Source: Anaerolineae bacterium
GTDB lineage: Bacteria; Chloroflexota; Anaerolineae; B4-G1; SLSP01
Length of the DNA stretch: 7,669 nt
Assembly: GCA_018055515.1 (NCBI GenBank)
Contig: JAGPHL010000071.1
Coordinates: 4,651 to 12,319, forward strand
Direction: 5' to 3'
The notes under the pieces are model-generated. The model was given only the letters and a program-made list of their open reading frames with translations, did not search any database and was not told the DNA's origin. Below are positions 1 through 6,114 of the stretch, in pieces. The translations under genes were made by a program, and so were the position numbers. Each line of letters begins with the position of its first letter. Position 1 is the first letter of the stretch.

Positions 1-491
1 CCCGTGAAACCGGTGTACATGGCGTGATTCAGTCCAAAAAGCCCCGCGCGCAGGAGCGCCAGGGAGGTGACGTCGGCCATGCCGCCTTCCCCGTAGGCCC
101 CGAAGAGGTAGAAGGCATTTTCGACCGCCGCGAAGCCGAAACCTGCCATCCCGCCGTAGACCAGCCCGTCGAGGGGGCTATCAATTTCCCGGCGGAAGAA
201 GAGAAACAGGATGACCAACGCCAGCGCCTTGATGCCTTCTTCGATCAGCGGCGCCACGACGGAACCGCCGAGCAATTCGTAGGCGAGGGTGCTGCCGGAA
301 AGCATGGTGATGGGCACGTCGAAAATGACTTCAAAGACCACGGACAGGAGGACGGAGGGCACCGCACCCCACAGAAAAGCCAGTGCCAGCAAATACAGCG
401 GCTCCTTCTCGAAGCGGTCCAGCCACCAGAGCACGGCGGCGTAAATCAGCATCGGGACAAAGCTGAGAAGTAGAATGTTCAGAACCTCCAT
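1..491 (-). CDS. PrsW-family intramembrane metalloprotease, partial (N-terminal 163 residues)
   Basis: Putative multi-pass membrane protease of the PrsW/CPBP-like group, which cleaves membrane-bound substrates such as anti-sigma factors in Bacillus. The reading frame opens with ATG at 491 and is still open at the window edge, so the C-terminus is missing. The start has a GGGAGG ribosome-binding site 5 nt upstream. Visible family motifs are an N-terminal hydrophobic segment followed by LDRFEKEP (about residues 24-31), EEGIK at 84-88 (EExxK motif), FAAVEN at 120-125 (FxxxE motif) and FGLNH at 152-156 (FxxxH motif), with Glu84, Glu85, Glu124 and His156 as probable metal or catalytic residues. 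The fourth motif (HxxxD) would lie beyond the edge. Several hydrophobic stretches fit transmembrane helices. The gene follows the DUF362 gene by 26 nt, so co-transcription is likely. The substrate cannot be told from the sequence; a membrane-anchored neighbour is only a guess. Confidence 0.88.
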   Translation of the reverse strand, partial: MEVLNILLLSFVPMLIYAAVLWWLDRFEKEPLYLLALAFLWGAVPSVLLSVVFEVIFDVPITMLSGSTLAYELLGGSVVAPLIEEGIKALALVILFLFFRREIDSPLDGLVYGGMAGFGFAAVENAFYLFGAYGEGGMADVTSLALLRAGLFGLNHAMYTGFT

Positions 492-496
492 AGACG

Positions 497-502
497 CCTC
501 CC
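497..502 (-). promoter_or_regulatory. Ribosome-binding site of the PrsW-family gene
   Basis: The minus strand reads GGGAGG here, 5 nt before the ATG at 491. It lies in the 26-nt gap after the DUF362 stop codon, which fixes the start of the protease gene. Confidence 0.75.
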
Positions 503-517
503 GTCAGGTTGCCGTGC

Positions 518-3334
518 TCAGGATTTCCGGCGGCGGGACAACAGCGCGCCCACCCCGCCGAGCGCCAGGCCCACACCCCCCAGAACGGCCGCGCCTTGCA
601 ACAGCGTCTTGGTCTCCACGCTGGGAAGCACGGCCCCTTCCAACCCGGCCTCCGCGCCGTAGCTGCTGAAGAGCTGTCCCCACGGCGTCTTGAGGGCTTC
701 CTGTACCCGCTTGCGCCCTACCACGGGATACCAGTAGACGTTGTGATAGAAGTTGCTGGCGAAGTAGGACCAGGGGACGAGCGGCCCGCGCAGCAGCAGT
801 TCCTCGAACGGTTTGAGCGCCCCGTGATAGATCATTTTCTGCCCGCGGCTGGCGAAGGTGTCTTCCTGCACGAAGTTCCAGCGCTCTTGCGTCGCCTCCA
901 CGTCGCCGACGAATTCGAGCTCCTGCGGATTGCCGACCCCCAGGCCCAGGTCGTGCGCGATGCGGATGAAGGGGATGTTCATGGGATCGAAGCCCTGGAG
1001 CATGGCCGAGGTGGCGTCAATGGCGACTTGATCCGCCGACGCCAGCAGCACGTTCTTCTCGTGCCAGTGCATGGCGCGCGGGCCGGGGCCGTCGCCGGCG
1101 AACGTGCCGTCCATCACCGCGAAAAGCCCGGGGTGAATGTCCTGCTGAATCATCAGCAGATCCACCAGCGTCTCGTGAATCACGCTGTGGGTCCAGTGCC
1201 GTTTGCGTCCCAGCAAGCCCCCGAAGGCGTTTTTCATCGCCCCGGTGATGGTCGTGAAGACGTGCGTGTTGTGCAGGAAAATGCCGTTCCCCACGAAGCT
1301 GGGGGTGCTCTCCATGGTGAAGTCGTACAGATAGGGCGTGTCCGAGGCGAGGGTCTCTACGGCGGTGACATGATCCCAGGCAATCGCCGGGTGGGCCAGC
1401 GCCGCCAGTGCTTCGATGTCCTCCCGATAGCGCCCCTCGGTGTCGGCCTGGCGGAAGAGCTCGATGAAATAGTCCATCATCGGGCGCGAGGGTTGAACCT
1501 CCCCATGTTCGATGGTCTTGACCCAATGCGCCTGTCCCGTCGTCACCTGCGTGAAGCCGAGTCCCTCGCGCACCCGCTGGAATTGAGCCGGATCTACGGG
1601 GATGGTGTCCCAATCGCTGAGACGCCGGCCGGATTTGCGGTGTTCGACCAGCGCCTCGAACTGCTCTTGCTTGTGGCGAACCCGGAAGCGCACCCATTGC
1701 GCCAGCGTCAGCAATTCATCCCCACAGATATTGAGCTCCGTATAGTGCGCCGGGGCCAGGGTAAAACGGGCCGCGCGAGGGGGGAGCGCCTTGCGGAAGG
1801 CGATGATCCCCAGGCGGGTGAGGAGCAGTTGCAGCTGACTTGCCAGGACGTCGCTTTTGGAGAGCACGTGCAGGCCGTCTTTTCCTCCCATGCTTCCCTT
1901 GCCGTCCAGGTAGCCATTGAGGAAGGCCGCAATTTCCTCATCGGGACAGCGGAACAGCAGGGCCGGCAAGCGCTTGTTGCTGGGCTGGAAGGGGATCGGC
2001 AGCCCCAGGGCCACAAAGAGGTCGCGGAGCTGCACGCTGTCCACATAGCAATCGCGGCTGTCAGGGCGACAGGTCACCTCAAGGCCAAAGAGCTCCCGGG
2101 TCAACTGGAAGAAGTCGTCGCGCAGGGCCGGGTCGCTGTGAGCCCACCAGAAACGATAGGTGACGCGCATGGGGCGAACCCAGCCGCTGGCCAGGAAATA
2201 GCCCATCCAACGCCAAAATGCAGGTGACGTTTGTTCAGGGAAGCGGGTCCTGGGCTCCTCGTGCCGTTGAGGAATGTCGTAGCGCTTCAGGATGTGTTGA
2301 AGCGCCAGCTGCGGAACGTTGCGCGCTGCGGCGAGCTCCTCCAGCGAGCTGCCATCGAGATAGGCCTGGACGACCTCGCGCTGATATTCGACCGGGTAGC
2401 GGTAGCCGGGGCGGAAGGGAATGTCCTCCACCCGTAGGGTGACGTCCTCCAAATCCGGCGTGGCCTGGGGCAGGGGCTGACTGACGCCCGGCACCTGCAG
2501 GCGCCGGGGGATGGCGATGCGGTCCCCGACCTGCAGTTCTGAGGCTTTGCGCCAACCGGTGGGGGTGCGGAAGGGATGTTCGCCGGAAACGGTGACCTCG
2601 CGTCCGGTTTGGGTGCGCACGCGCCACAACGGCTGTCCGTTGGTGGGAGTGCGCCAGAAAAAGGCGGTTGACTGCGGTTCGGCGCCCCACGCCTGCAGGC
2701 CAAAGAGCGTGACGGCGGCCGGGACACGTAAATCGCCGTCGGCCTCCAGGAGGGGAATCGCGCCTTGCTTCAAGCGGGCCTCTACCAGATCTCCAATGCG
2801 CTCCACACTGCCATCGCCGAGCATGATCTCGGTCGCCGGATGGACACACTTCACCGTCGGCAGTTGGATGATGTTGTTCCCGATCAGCACTTCCGGGATG
2901 GTCACGCCTTCGGGGTAGATTTTATCGAGCACCAGGAAGGGTGCTTTGGGCTGATAGGGCACCCATTTGACTTCGGGCTTGTAGATGTAGACGCAGGGCA
3001 CGCCGTACTTATCGGTGACGTATTTCTGCTTGTTGTTGCGTTCCCCATCGCTCGTATCCACGACCACCGTGTCGTTGTGGACGCCGAGCAGCTCAGTATA
3101 GCCATCGGCCTGCAACTTGCGGATGACCCCTTCGAGCTGCCAGGGAGCGGTGGAGCACGCGGGATACCACGTCTGCCATGAGATGTTGATCTTGAGCAGG
3201 GTCTTGTGCTGCGGCGGCAACACCGAGCGGTAATCGGCCAGCTCCATCAGCCGGGCGTAATCTTCCAGGACGGTCTGCGGGCTGGTGCGCACAATGGCGA
3301 CTTTGCCGCGCCCGGTGAAATCCTTGTGTGACAT
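518..3334 (-). CDS. DUF362 domain protein interrupted by an intein (precursor of 938 residues; spliced host 411 residues)
   Basis: The host is a DUF362 family protein; the family's biochemical role is not firmly known to me, and many members carry 4Fe-4S domains, which this one lacks. The N-terminal host part (residues 1-162) includes LLKINIS and a CSTAPWQLEGVIRKL segment typical of the family. The C-terminal part (690-938) starts with THVFTTITGAMKNAFGG, the most conserved family motif, and continues with ADQVAIDATSAMLQGFDP. Between them lies an in-frame intein (residues 163-689). The start at 3334 is preferred because AGGAGGT stands 7 nt upstream; an in-frame ATG at 3388 would add 18 residues but has no ribosome-binding site and lies across the end of the previous gene. 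The last 30 residues form a Gly/Ala/Leu/Val-rich hydrophobic stretch followed by SRRRKS, which looks like a tail anchor with the body of the protein in the cytoplasm. The gene lies 50 nt after the glycosyltransferase and 26 nt before the protease gene. Confidence 0.92.
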   Translation of the reverse strand: MSHKDFTGRGKVAIVRTSPQTVLEDYARLMELADYRSVLPPQHKTLLKINISWQTWYPACSTAPWQLEGVIRKLQADGYTELLGVHNDTVVVDTSDGERNNKQKYVTDKYGVPCVYIYKPEVKWVPYQPKAPFLVLDKIYPEGVTIPEVLIGNNIIQLPTVKCVHPATEIMLGDGSVERIGDLVEARLKQGAIPLLEADGDLRVPAAVTLFGLQAWGAEPQSTAFFWRTPTNGQPLWRVRTQTGREVTVSGEHPFRTPTGWRKASELQVGDRIAIPRRLQVPGVSQPLPQATPDLEDVTLRVEDIPFRPGYRYPVEYQREVVQAYLDGSSLEELAAARNVPQLALQHILKRYDIPQRHEEPRTRFPEQTSPAFWRWMGYFLASGWVRPMRVTYRFWWAHSDPALRDDFFQLTRELFGLEVTCRPDSRDCYVDSVQLRDLFVALGLPIPFQPSNKRLPALLFRCPDEEIAAFLNGYLDGKGSMGGKDGLHVLSKSDVLASQLQLLLTRLGIIAFRKALPPRAARFTLAPAHYTELNICGDELLTLAQWVRFRVRHKQEQFEALVEHRKSGRRLSDWDTIPVDPAQFQRVREGLGFTQVTTGQAHWVKTIEHGEVQPSRPMMDYFIELFRQADTEGRYREDIEALAALAHPAIAWDHVTAVETLASDTPYLYDFTMESTPSFVGNGIFLHNTHVFTTITGAMKNAFGGLLGRKRHWTHSVIHETLVDLLMIQQDIHPGLFAVMDGTFAGDGPGPRAMHWHEKNVLLASADQVAIDATSAMLQGFDPMNIPFIRIAHDLGLGVGNPQELEFVGDVEATQERWNFVQEDTFASRGQKMIYHGALKPFEELLLRGPLVPWSYFASNFYHNVYWYPVVGRKRVQEALKTPWGQLFSSYGAEAGLEGAVLPSVETKTLLQGAAVLGGVGLALGGVGALLSRRRKS
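1445..1585 (-). other. XRE/Cro-like helix-turn-helix segment inside the intein, after the LAGLIDADG region
   Basis: Precursor residues 584-630 contain FQRVREGLGFTQVTTGQA and WVKTIEHGEVQPSRPMMDYF, which follow the XRE pattern (LR..LGxTQ...A......IExGxxxPS...L). The typical Gly-Val-Ser turn is not clear, so the fold may be degenerate. It sits between the endonuclease core and the C-terminal splicing blocks. Confidence 0.45.
1889..1936 (-). other. LAGLIDADG motif 2 of the intein endonuclease (degenerate)
   Basis: The codons give EIAAFLNGYLDGKGSM (precursor residues 467-482). This matches block E (FLxGLFDxDGS), but the catalytic Asp before the last Gly is Lys479 (codon AAG). The earlier Asp in LDG is retained, though it is not the usual metal ligand. 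Confidence 0.75.
2177..2215 (-). other. LAGLIDADG motif 1 of the intein endonuclease (degenerate)
   Basis: The codons give WRWMGYFLASGWV (precursor residues 374-386). The pattern fits block C of inteins (xxLGYFLADGx), but the acidic residue before the final Gly, which binds the catalytic metal, is Ser383 (codon AGC). Confidence 0.75.
2258..2398 (-). other. Helix-turn-helix-like segment inside the intein, before the LAGLIDADG region
   Basis: Precursor residues 313-359 contain EVVQAYLDGSSLEELAAA followed by RNVPQLALQHILKRYDI. This looks like a homeodomain-like or resolvase-type helix-turn-helix: helix, a short Gly/Ser turn, a helix rich in Glu/Leu/Ala, then a recognition-like helix. It is likely a DNA-contacting module of the former homing endonuclease. 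The assignment is by pattern only. Confidence 0.5.
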
Positions 3335-3341
3335 AACGCTA

Positions 3342-3348
3342 ACCTCCT
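3342..3348 (-). promoter_or_regulatory. Strong ribosome-binding site that fixes the DUF362 start
   Basis: The minus strand reads AGGAGGT, a near-perfect Shine-Dalgarno sequence, with 7 nt to the ATG at 3334. No such site precedes the in-frame ATG at 3388. Confidence 0.85.
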
Positions 3349-3372
3349 GCGAAAATAGAGAGCCGTGTCCAG

Positions 3373-3398
3373 GTGCCCACGTGCTCACGTGCCCATGT
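3373..3398. repeat. Octamer tandem repeat, three copies (GTGCYCAY)
   Basis: On the plus strand the units are GTGCCCAC, GTGCTCAC and GTGCCCAT, followed by GT. The array spans the stop codon of the glycosyltransferase gene (3385-3387) and creates two overlapping CACGTG palindromes. It lies upstream of the DUF362 ribosome-binding site. Its role is unknown; it could be a protein-binding site, a slippage-prone sequence or a remnant of a dispersed genomic repeat. Confidence 0.7.
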
Positions 3399-4677
3399 CA
3401 TTTTCGTGCTTGGATGATGTGCAGCCCCACCTGGCGTTTTCTTCAGTATAGCCGCTCTCGAAGTGTTGTCCAGCACTCCCCTCCAACCGTTCGATGAGCG
3501 GCGGGAGCAAGGCCTCCCAATCGTAGGCGCGGACGAAAGCCTGCGCCTGTGTCCCACGGCGTTGCCGCAACGCCGGGTCCCGCGCCAGGGTGATGCAGGC
3601 TTCGGCGAAGGCGGCGGCGTCATCTGCCAGCGTCACGGCTTGCTCCACGTTCGGGAATCCCTCGGCGCCCAGCGTGGTGGAGACGATGGCCCGGCCCATC
3701 GCGCCGGCCTCCAGGATTTTGAAGCGCGTGCCGCCTCCTACCCGCAGCGGGACGACATAGACCGTCGCCGCGCGCAGGTAGGGGCGCGTATCGGGCACCG
3801 CGCCGGTGATGACGACGCCGGGCGCGTCGCGCAGCGCCTCCAGGCGGGGATGTGGCCGCTGCCCCACGAGGTAGGCGTGCGCCTCCGGCAGGGCGGCGCG
3901 GATGCGGGGCCAGACTTCAGCCGCGAACCAGAGCGCGCCATCCACGTTGGGCCGGAAATCCAGCGTGCCGGTGAAGACGAAGGCGGGCTGTTGGAGCGGG
4001 GCGGCCTCTTCCCAGCGGCTGTATTCCGCCACGTCGAGGCCATTGGGGATGACGAGCGGCGTGATTCCCGGCGCGAGGCGCTGTAACGCCGCGGCGTCGG
4101 CCGTGGAGACTGCCGTCACGAGCTCGGCCCGGCGGCAGATGGTCGCCTCATGCCGCCGCAGGCGTCGCCATTGCAGCCACGAATACGCCGCGCCCACCCA
4201 ACGGCGCGGCTGGCGCAGGTCTGTTTGAAATGCGCGCTGTTGGAGCAAATACTCGCAGTTGTGAGCGTCGAAGGCCACGCGGGGCGGGGTGGGACGCGCC
4301 CACACGCGCTCCAGCGCCAGCGTGAGCTCGAGGCCTTCGACGAGCAGCCAATCGAAGGGCCGCGCGTCGAGCCACTCCTGCAGCTGCGCCTCGAAGGCGG
4401 CGCTGCGCAGGCGGAAGATCAGGTCGGGCTTCCGCGAGGTGAGCAGGTCGCGCAGCCGTTGGGAGGGCGCGCGGGTCGGCTGAGGGAGCGTCGCCACGCC
4501 CTTGAGCCGCGTGCTCAGCGCAGGGGGCATCTCGCCGGCCTGATCGGGCGCGGCGAAAGACAGCAGCCACAGTTCGTGATGCGCCGCCAGCCCGCGCAGA
4601 AGCCCCCAATTGCGCAGCGCCGTCCCCTGGCGCGGGGGATACGGCAGCTGCGGCGTGAGCATCAGCACGCGGGCCAT
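3385..4677 (-). CDS. Glycosyltransferase, GT4-type (resembles the PEP-CTERM/EpsH-associated sugar transferase group)
   Basis: A 430-residue GT-B fold enzyme predicted to move a sugar from an activated nucleotide donor to an acceptor, probably in cell-surface glycan or exopolysaccharide synthesis. The N-terminal domain opens with VLMLTPQLPYPPRQGTALRN, a typical Rossmann start with acceptor-site Gly. FDAHNCEY (136-143), VIPNGLD (209-215) and FTGTLDFRPNVDG (235-247) follow. The donor-binding region is GGGTRFKILEAGAMGRAIVS (314-333), with Glu323 as the probable nucleotide-sugar ligand. There is no signal peptide or clear membrane span, so it is probably cytoplasmic. The start at 4677 has AAGGGA upstream and lies 10 nt after the zinc-finger gene. 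The enzyme seems to end near ERLEG (residue 400). The remaining 30 residues are hydrophilic and look unrelated, and they overlap a promoter-like sequence and a tandem repeat. Donor and acceptor cannot be told. Confidence 0.9.
   Translation of the reverse strand: MARVLMLTPQLPYPPRQGTALRNWGLLRGLAAHHELWLLSFAAPDQAGEMPPALSTRLKGVATLPQPTRAPSQRLRDLLTSRKPDLIFRLRSAAFEAQLQEWLDARPFDWLLVEGLELTLALERVWARPTPPRVAFDAHNCEYLLQQRAFQTDLRQPRRWVGAAYSWLQWRRLRRHEATICRRAELVTAVSTADAAALQRLAPGITPLVIPNGLDVAEYSRWEEAAPLQQPAFVFTGTLDFRPNVDGALWFAAEVWPRIRAALPEAHAYLVGQRPHPRLEALRDAPGVVITGAVPDTRPYLRAATVYVVPLRVGGGTRFKILEAGAMGRAIVSTTLGAEGFPNVEQAVTLADDAAAFAEACITLARDPALRQRRGTQAQAFVRAYDWEALLPPLIERLEGSAGQHFESGYTEENARWGCTSSKHENDMGT
3445..3472 (-). 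promoter_or_regulatory. Candidate sigma70 promoter for the DUF362 and PrsW genes
   Basis: The minus strand shows TGGACA (3467-3472; 5 of 6 to the -35 consensus), a 16-nt spacer, and TATACT (3445-3450; 5 of 6 to the -10 consensus). Transcription would start near 3438, about 100 nt before the DUF362 ATG. The site lies inside the last codons of the glycosyltransferase gene (residues about 402-411), in a local dip in GC content. Confidence 0.5.
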
Positions 4678-4687
4678 CGTGGTTCCC

Positions 4688-5212
4688 TTATTTGAGCCGG
4701 GCGGTGGCCGTGCCCACGGCCATCCCGATGTGGACGAGCGGCCAGAGCAGGCTCAACCAGCCGGATGCCGGGACGTCGCTGCCCGCGGCGCTCATCCCCA
4801 CCACGTGCAGGGCGATGGCGGGCAAAGTCCCCACGACGATGCCGGCCGCGACGATCCACCCCAGACGCGAGCCGTAACGCCGCCGCACCAGGCGCCAGAC
4901 GATCTCGGCGATGAGGGTTCCGGCGATGGGGGAGAGAAAAAGGGTGAACCATCCCAGAAACGGCAACGACATGCCGGCAATGCCGCCGAGGATCAGCGAG
5001 ACCACGAGGGCGACGCCGTAATCGAGCGGCCGGGCCTGCTCGAAGCGCCGTTTGATCCCCCGTTTGCAGTCGGGGCACTGATAGCCTACGGGTGTGCGTT
5101 GCGCGCAGCGGTGACAGATGGGGGCGCCGCATTGATAGCACCGCAGCGTCGTCTCCGTGTGGGGATGGCGGCGACAGAAAAGCGGCTCTTCTACGGGCGT
5201 TTCAGATGACAT
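4688..5212 (-). CDS. B-box-type zinc-finger membrane protein
   Basis: A 174-residue protein with an N-terminal zinc-binding region and a C-terminal membrane region. The N-terminus has CRRH (Cys13, His16), CYQC (25, 28), CHRC (33, 36) and CPDC (46, 49), a spacing like bacterial B-box zinc fingers, with TPVGYQCPDC as a recognisable core. From about residue 60 there are three or four hydrophobic stretches, which suggests a small multi-pass membrane protein with the finger in the cytoplasm. The start at 5212 is preferred because AGGAG stands 6 nt upstream; an in-frame ATG at 5245 would give 185 residues but has only a distant purine-rich site. It lies 41 nt after nadK (8 nt if the longer start is used) and 10 nt before the glycosyltransferase, so it is almost certainly co-transcribed. 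The function is unknown; the finger may mediate protein contacts. Confidence 0.85.
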   Translation of the reverse strand: MSSETPVEEPLFCRRHPHTETTLRCYQCGAPICHRCAQRTPVGYQCPDCKRGIKRRFEQARPLDYGVALVVSLILGGIAGMSLPFLGWFTLFLSPIAGTLIAEIVWRLVRRRYGSRLGWIVAAGIVVGTLPAIALHVVGMSAAGSDVPASGWLSLLWPLVHIGMAVGTATARLK

Positions 5213-5218
5213 GGGCGG

Positions 5219-5223
5219 CTCCT
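5219..5223 (-). promoter_or_regulatory. Ribosome-binding site supporting the shorter start of the zinc-finger gene
   Basis: AGGAG on the minus strand with a 6-nt spacer to the ATG at 5212. The alternative ATG at 5245 lacks a well-placed site. Confidence 0.65.
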
Positions 5224-5253
5224 GTTCCTGCGAAAATTGTGGCATCGGCGGGT

Positions 5254-6102
5254 TCAGCTCTCCGCCTCGTTGTGATTCCGGGGGCTCAGGCGGGTGACCA
5301 GGGTGCGGTAGAAGTCTGCCCGGCTGCGCAACCGCAGGAACCGCGCCTTGAGCGGACTGCGTTCGACGCGCACGCAGTCGCCTTCGAGCAGCTCGCCCGC
5401 CAGACGCCCATCCACGGTCACCATGCCGGGGATTGTCGTGCGGACTGTGATCTCGATGACGGCCTGCGTGTTGAGCACCAGGGGGCGATCGAGGCTCAGG
5501 TGGGCCGCGACAGGCGCGACAACGATGTTGTCGAGCCAGGGGGGCAGGATCGGCCCGCCCACGGCGTAGGAATAGGCCGTGGAGCCGGTCGCCGTCGCCA
5601 GAATGAGCGCATCAGCGACGTATTCCGTCAGCACCGCGCCGTCAATCGTCGTGAGGAGATGGACGGTGCGGGCCAGCGCGCCCCGGCTGATGACGGCGTC
5701 GTTGAGGGCGAATTCCCGGGCCTGCATCACGCCGGCGCGCAGGTGCGTGACCTGCAACATCAGCCGCTCTTCGATGCTGCCCTCGTGGGCGAGGATGCGT
5801 TCCAGCACCTCGACCCAGTGTTCGGGGTCGCATTCGGTGAGAAAGCCCACCCGGCCCAGGTTGAGGCCCAGCATGGGGATTCCCAACGGCGCTGCCAGCG
5901 GCGTCGCACGCAGGATGGTGCCGTCGCCGCCCAGGGTGATGAGGAGCTCGCTCCGCACCAGGCACGCACTATCGGAGGGTTTGTCGTGGGTGGAACATAG
6001 CCACGCGCTGACGTGACGCGCCTCCAGCCAGGCGGCGATCTCTTGCGCCAAGGGGATGGAGGCTTCCACGCGGGGATTGTAGATCAAGCCGATGGTCTGC
6101 AT
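5254..6102 (-). CDS. nadK: NAD kinase
   Basis: A cytosolic enzyme of 282 residues that phosphorylates NAD to NADP using ATP or polyphosphate, the only route to NADP in most bacteria. The length is typical. Signature motifs are in order: GGDGT (58-62) with catalytic Asp60, NLGRVGFLTE (81-90), LNDAVISRG (133-141) for the NAD ribose/adenine contact, and ATATGSTAYSYAVGGPIL (169-186). The last motif has Ala where many members have Pro (TPTGSTAY), a mild substitution. VTVDGRL (228-234) is the usual C-terminal motif. The ATG at 6102 has GGGAGGG just upstream (6106-6112). It follows hisS by 12 nt, so the two are probably co-transcribed, and the zinc-finger gene follows closely. I see no extra regulatory domain. 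Confidence 0.97.
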   Translation of the reverse strand: MQTIGLIYNPRVEASIPLAQEIAAWLEARHVSAWLCSTHDKPSDSACLVRSELLITLGGDGTILRATPLAAPLGIPMLGLNLGRVGFLTECDPEHWVEVLERILAHEGSIEERLMLQVTHLRAGVMQAREFALNDAVISRGALARTVHLLTTIDGAVLTEYVADALILATATGSTAYSYAVGGPILPPWLDNIVVAPVAAHLSLDRPLVLNTQAVIEITVRTTIPGMVTVDGRLAGELLEGDCVRVERSPLKARFLRLRSRADFYRTLVTRLSPRNHNEAES

Positions 6103-6114
6103 CGTCCCTCCCGC

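Larger units (their letters stand above)
1268..2848 (-). mobile_element. Intein (527 residues) with Hint splicing domain and degenerate LAGLIDADG endonuclease
   Basis: A protein-splicing element inserted in frame in the DUF362 gene. Block A begins with Cys1 (CVHPATEIMLGDGSVERIGD). Block B is GREVTVSGEHPFRTPTGW, with the conserved His but Ser in the usual Thr position of TxxH, followed by LQVGDRIAIPR. Block F is YLYDFTMESTPSFVGNGI, and block G ends FLHN with penultimate His and terminal Asn. The first C-extein residue is Thr, an accepted splicing nucleophile. The junctions are therefore Lys|Cys at 2848/2849 and Asn|Thr at 1268/1267. The central part holds two LAGLIDADG-like motifs and two helix-turn-helix-like stretches. 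The length matches a full-size intein rather than a mini-intein. By eye, base composition is like that of the host gene, so there is no obvious sign of very recent arrival. Splicing should restore an uninterrupted DUF362 protein; activity is inferred from conserved residues only. Confidence 0.93.

Noticed and set aside
509..2227. Long plus-strand open frame (572 codons) opposite the DUF362/intein gene
   Set aside because: It is antisense to a gene with clear family motifs, its translation shows no recognisable domain and is rich in His/Gln/Arg/Gly as expected for a GC-rich shadow frame.
1268..2848. Insert read as a group I or II intron or as a lineage-specific protein domain
   Set aside because: The frame stays open throughout and the ends carry the full set of intein splicing blocks with Cys1, His-Asn and +1 Thr, which an intron or ordinary domain would not explain.
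3335..3388. Longer N-terminus of the DUF362 protein starting at the ATG at 3388
   Set aside because: No ribosome-binding site precedes it, it lies within the octamer repeat at the end of the previous gene, and a near-perfect AGGAGGT site precedes the ATG at 3334.
5092..6000. Plus-strand open frame (302 codons) opposite nadK and the zinc-finger gene
   Set aside because: It is antisense to intact nadK, with no domain signal and no supporting ribosome-binding site.
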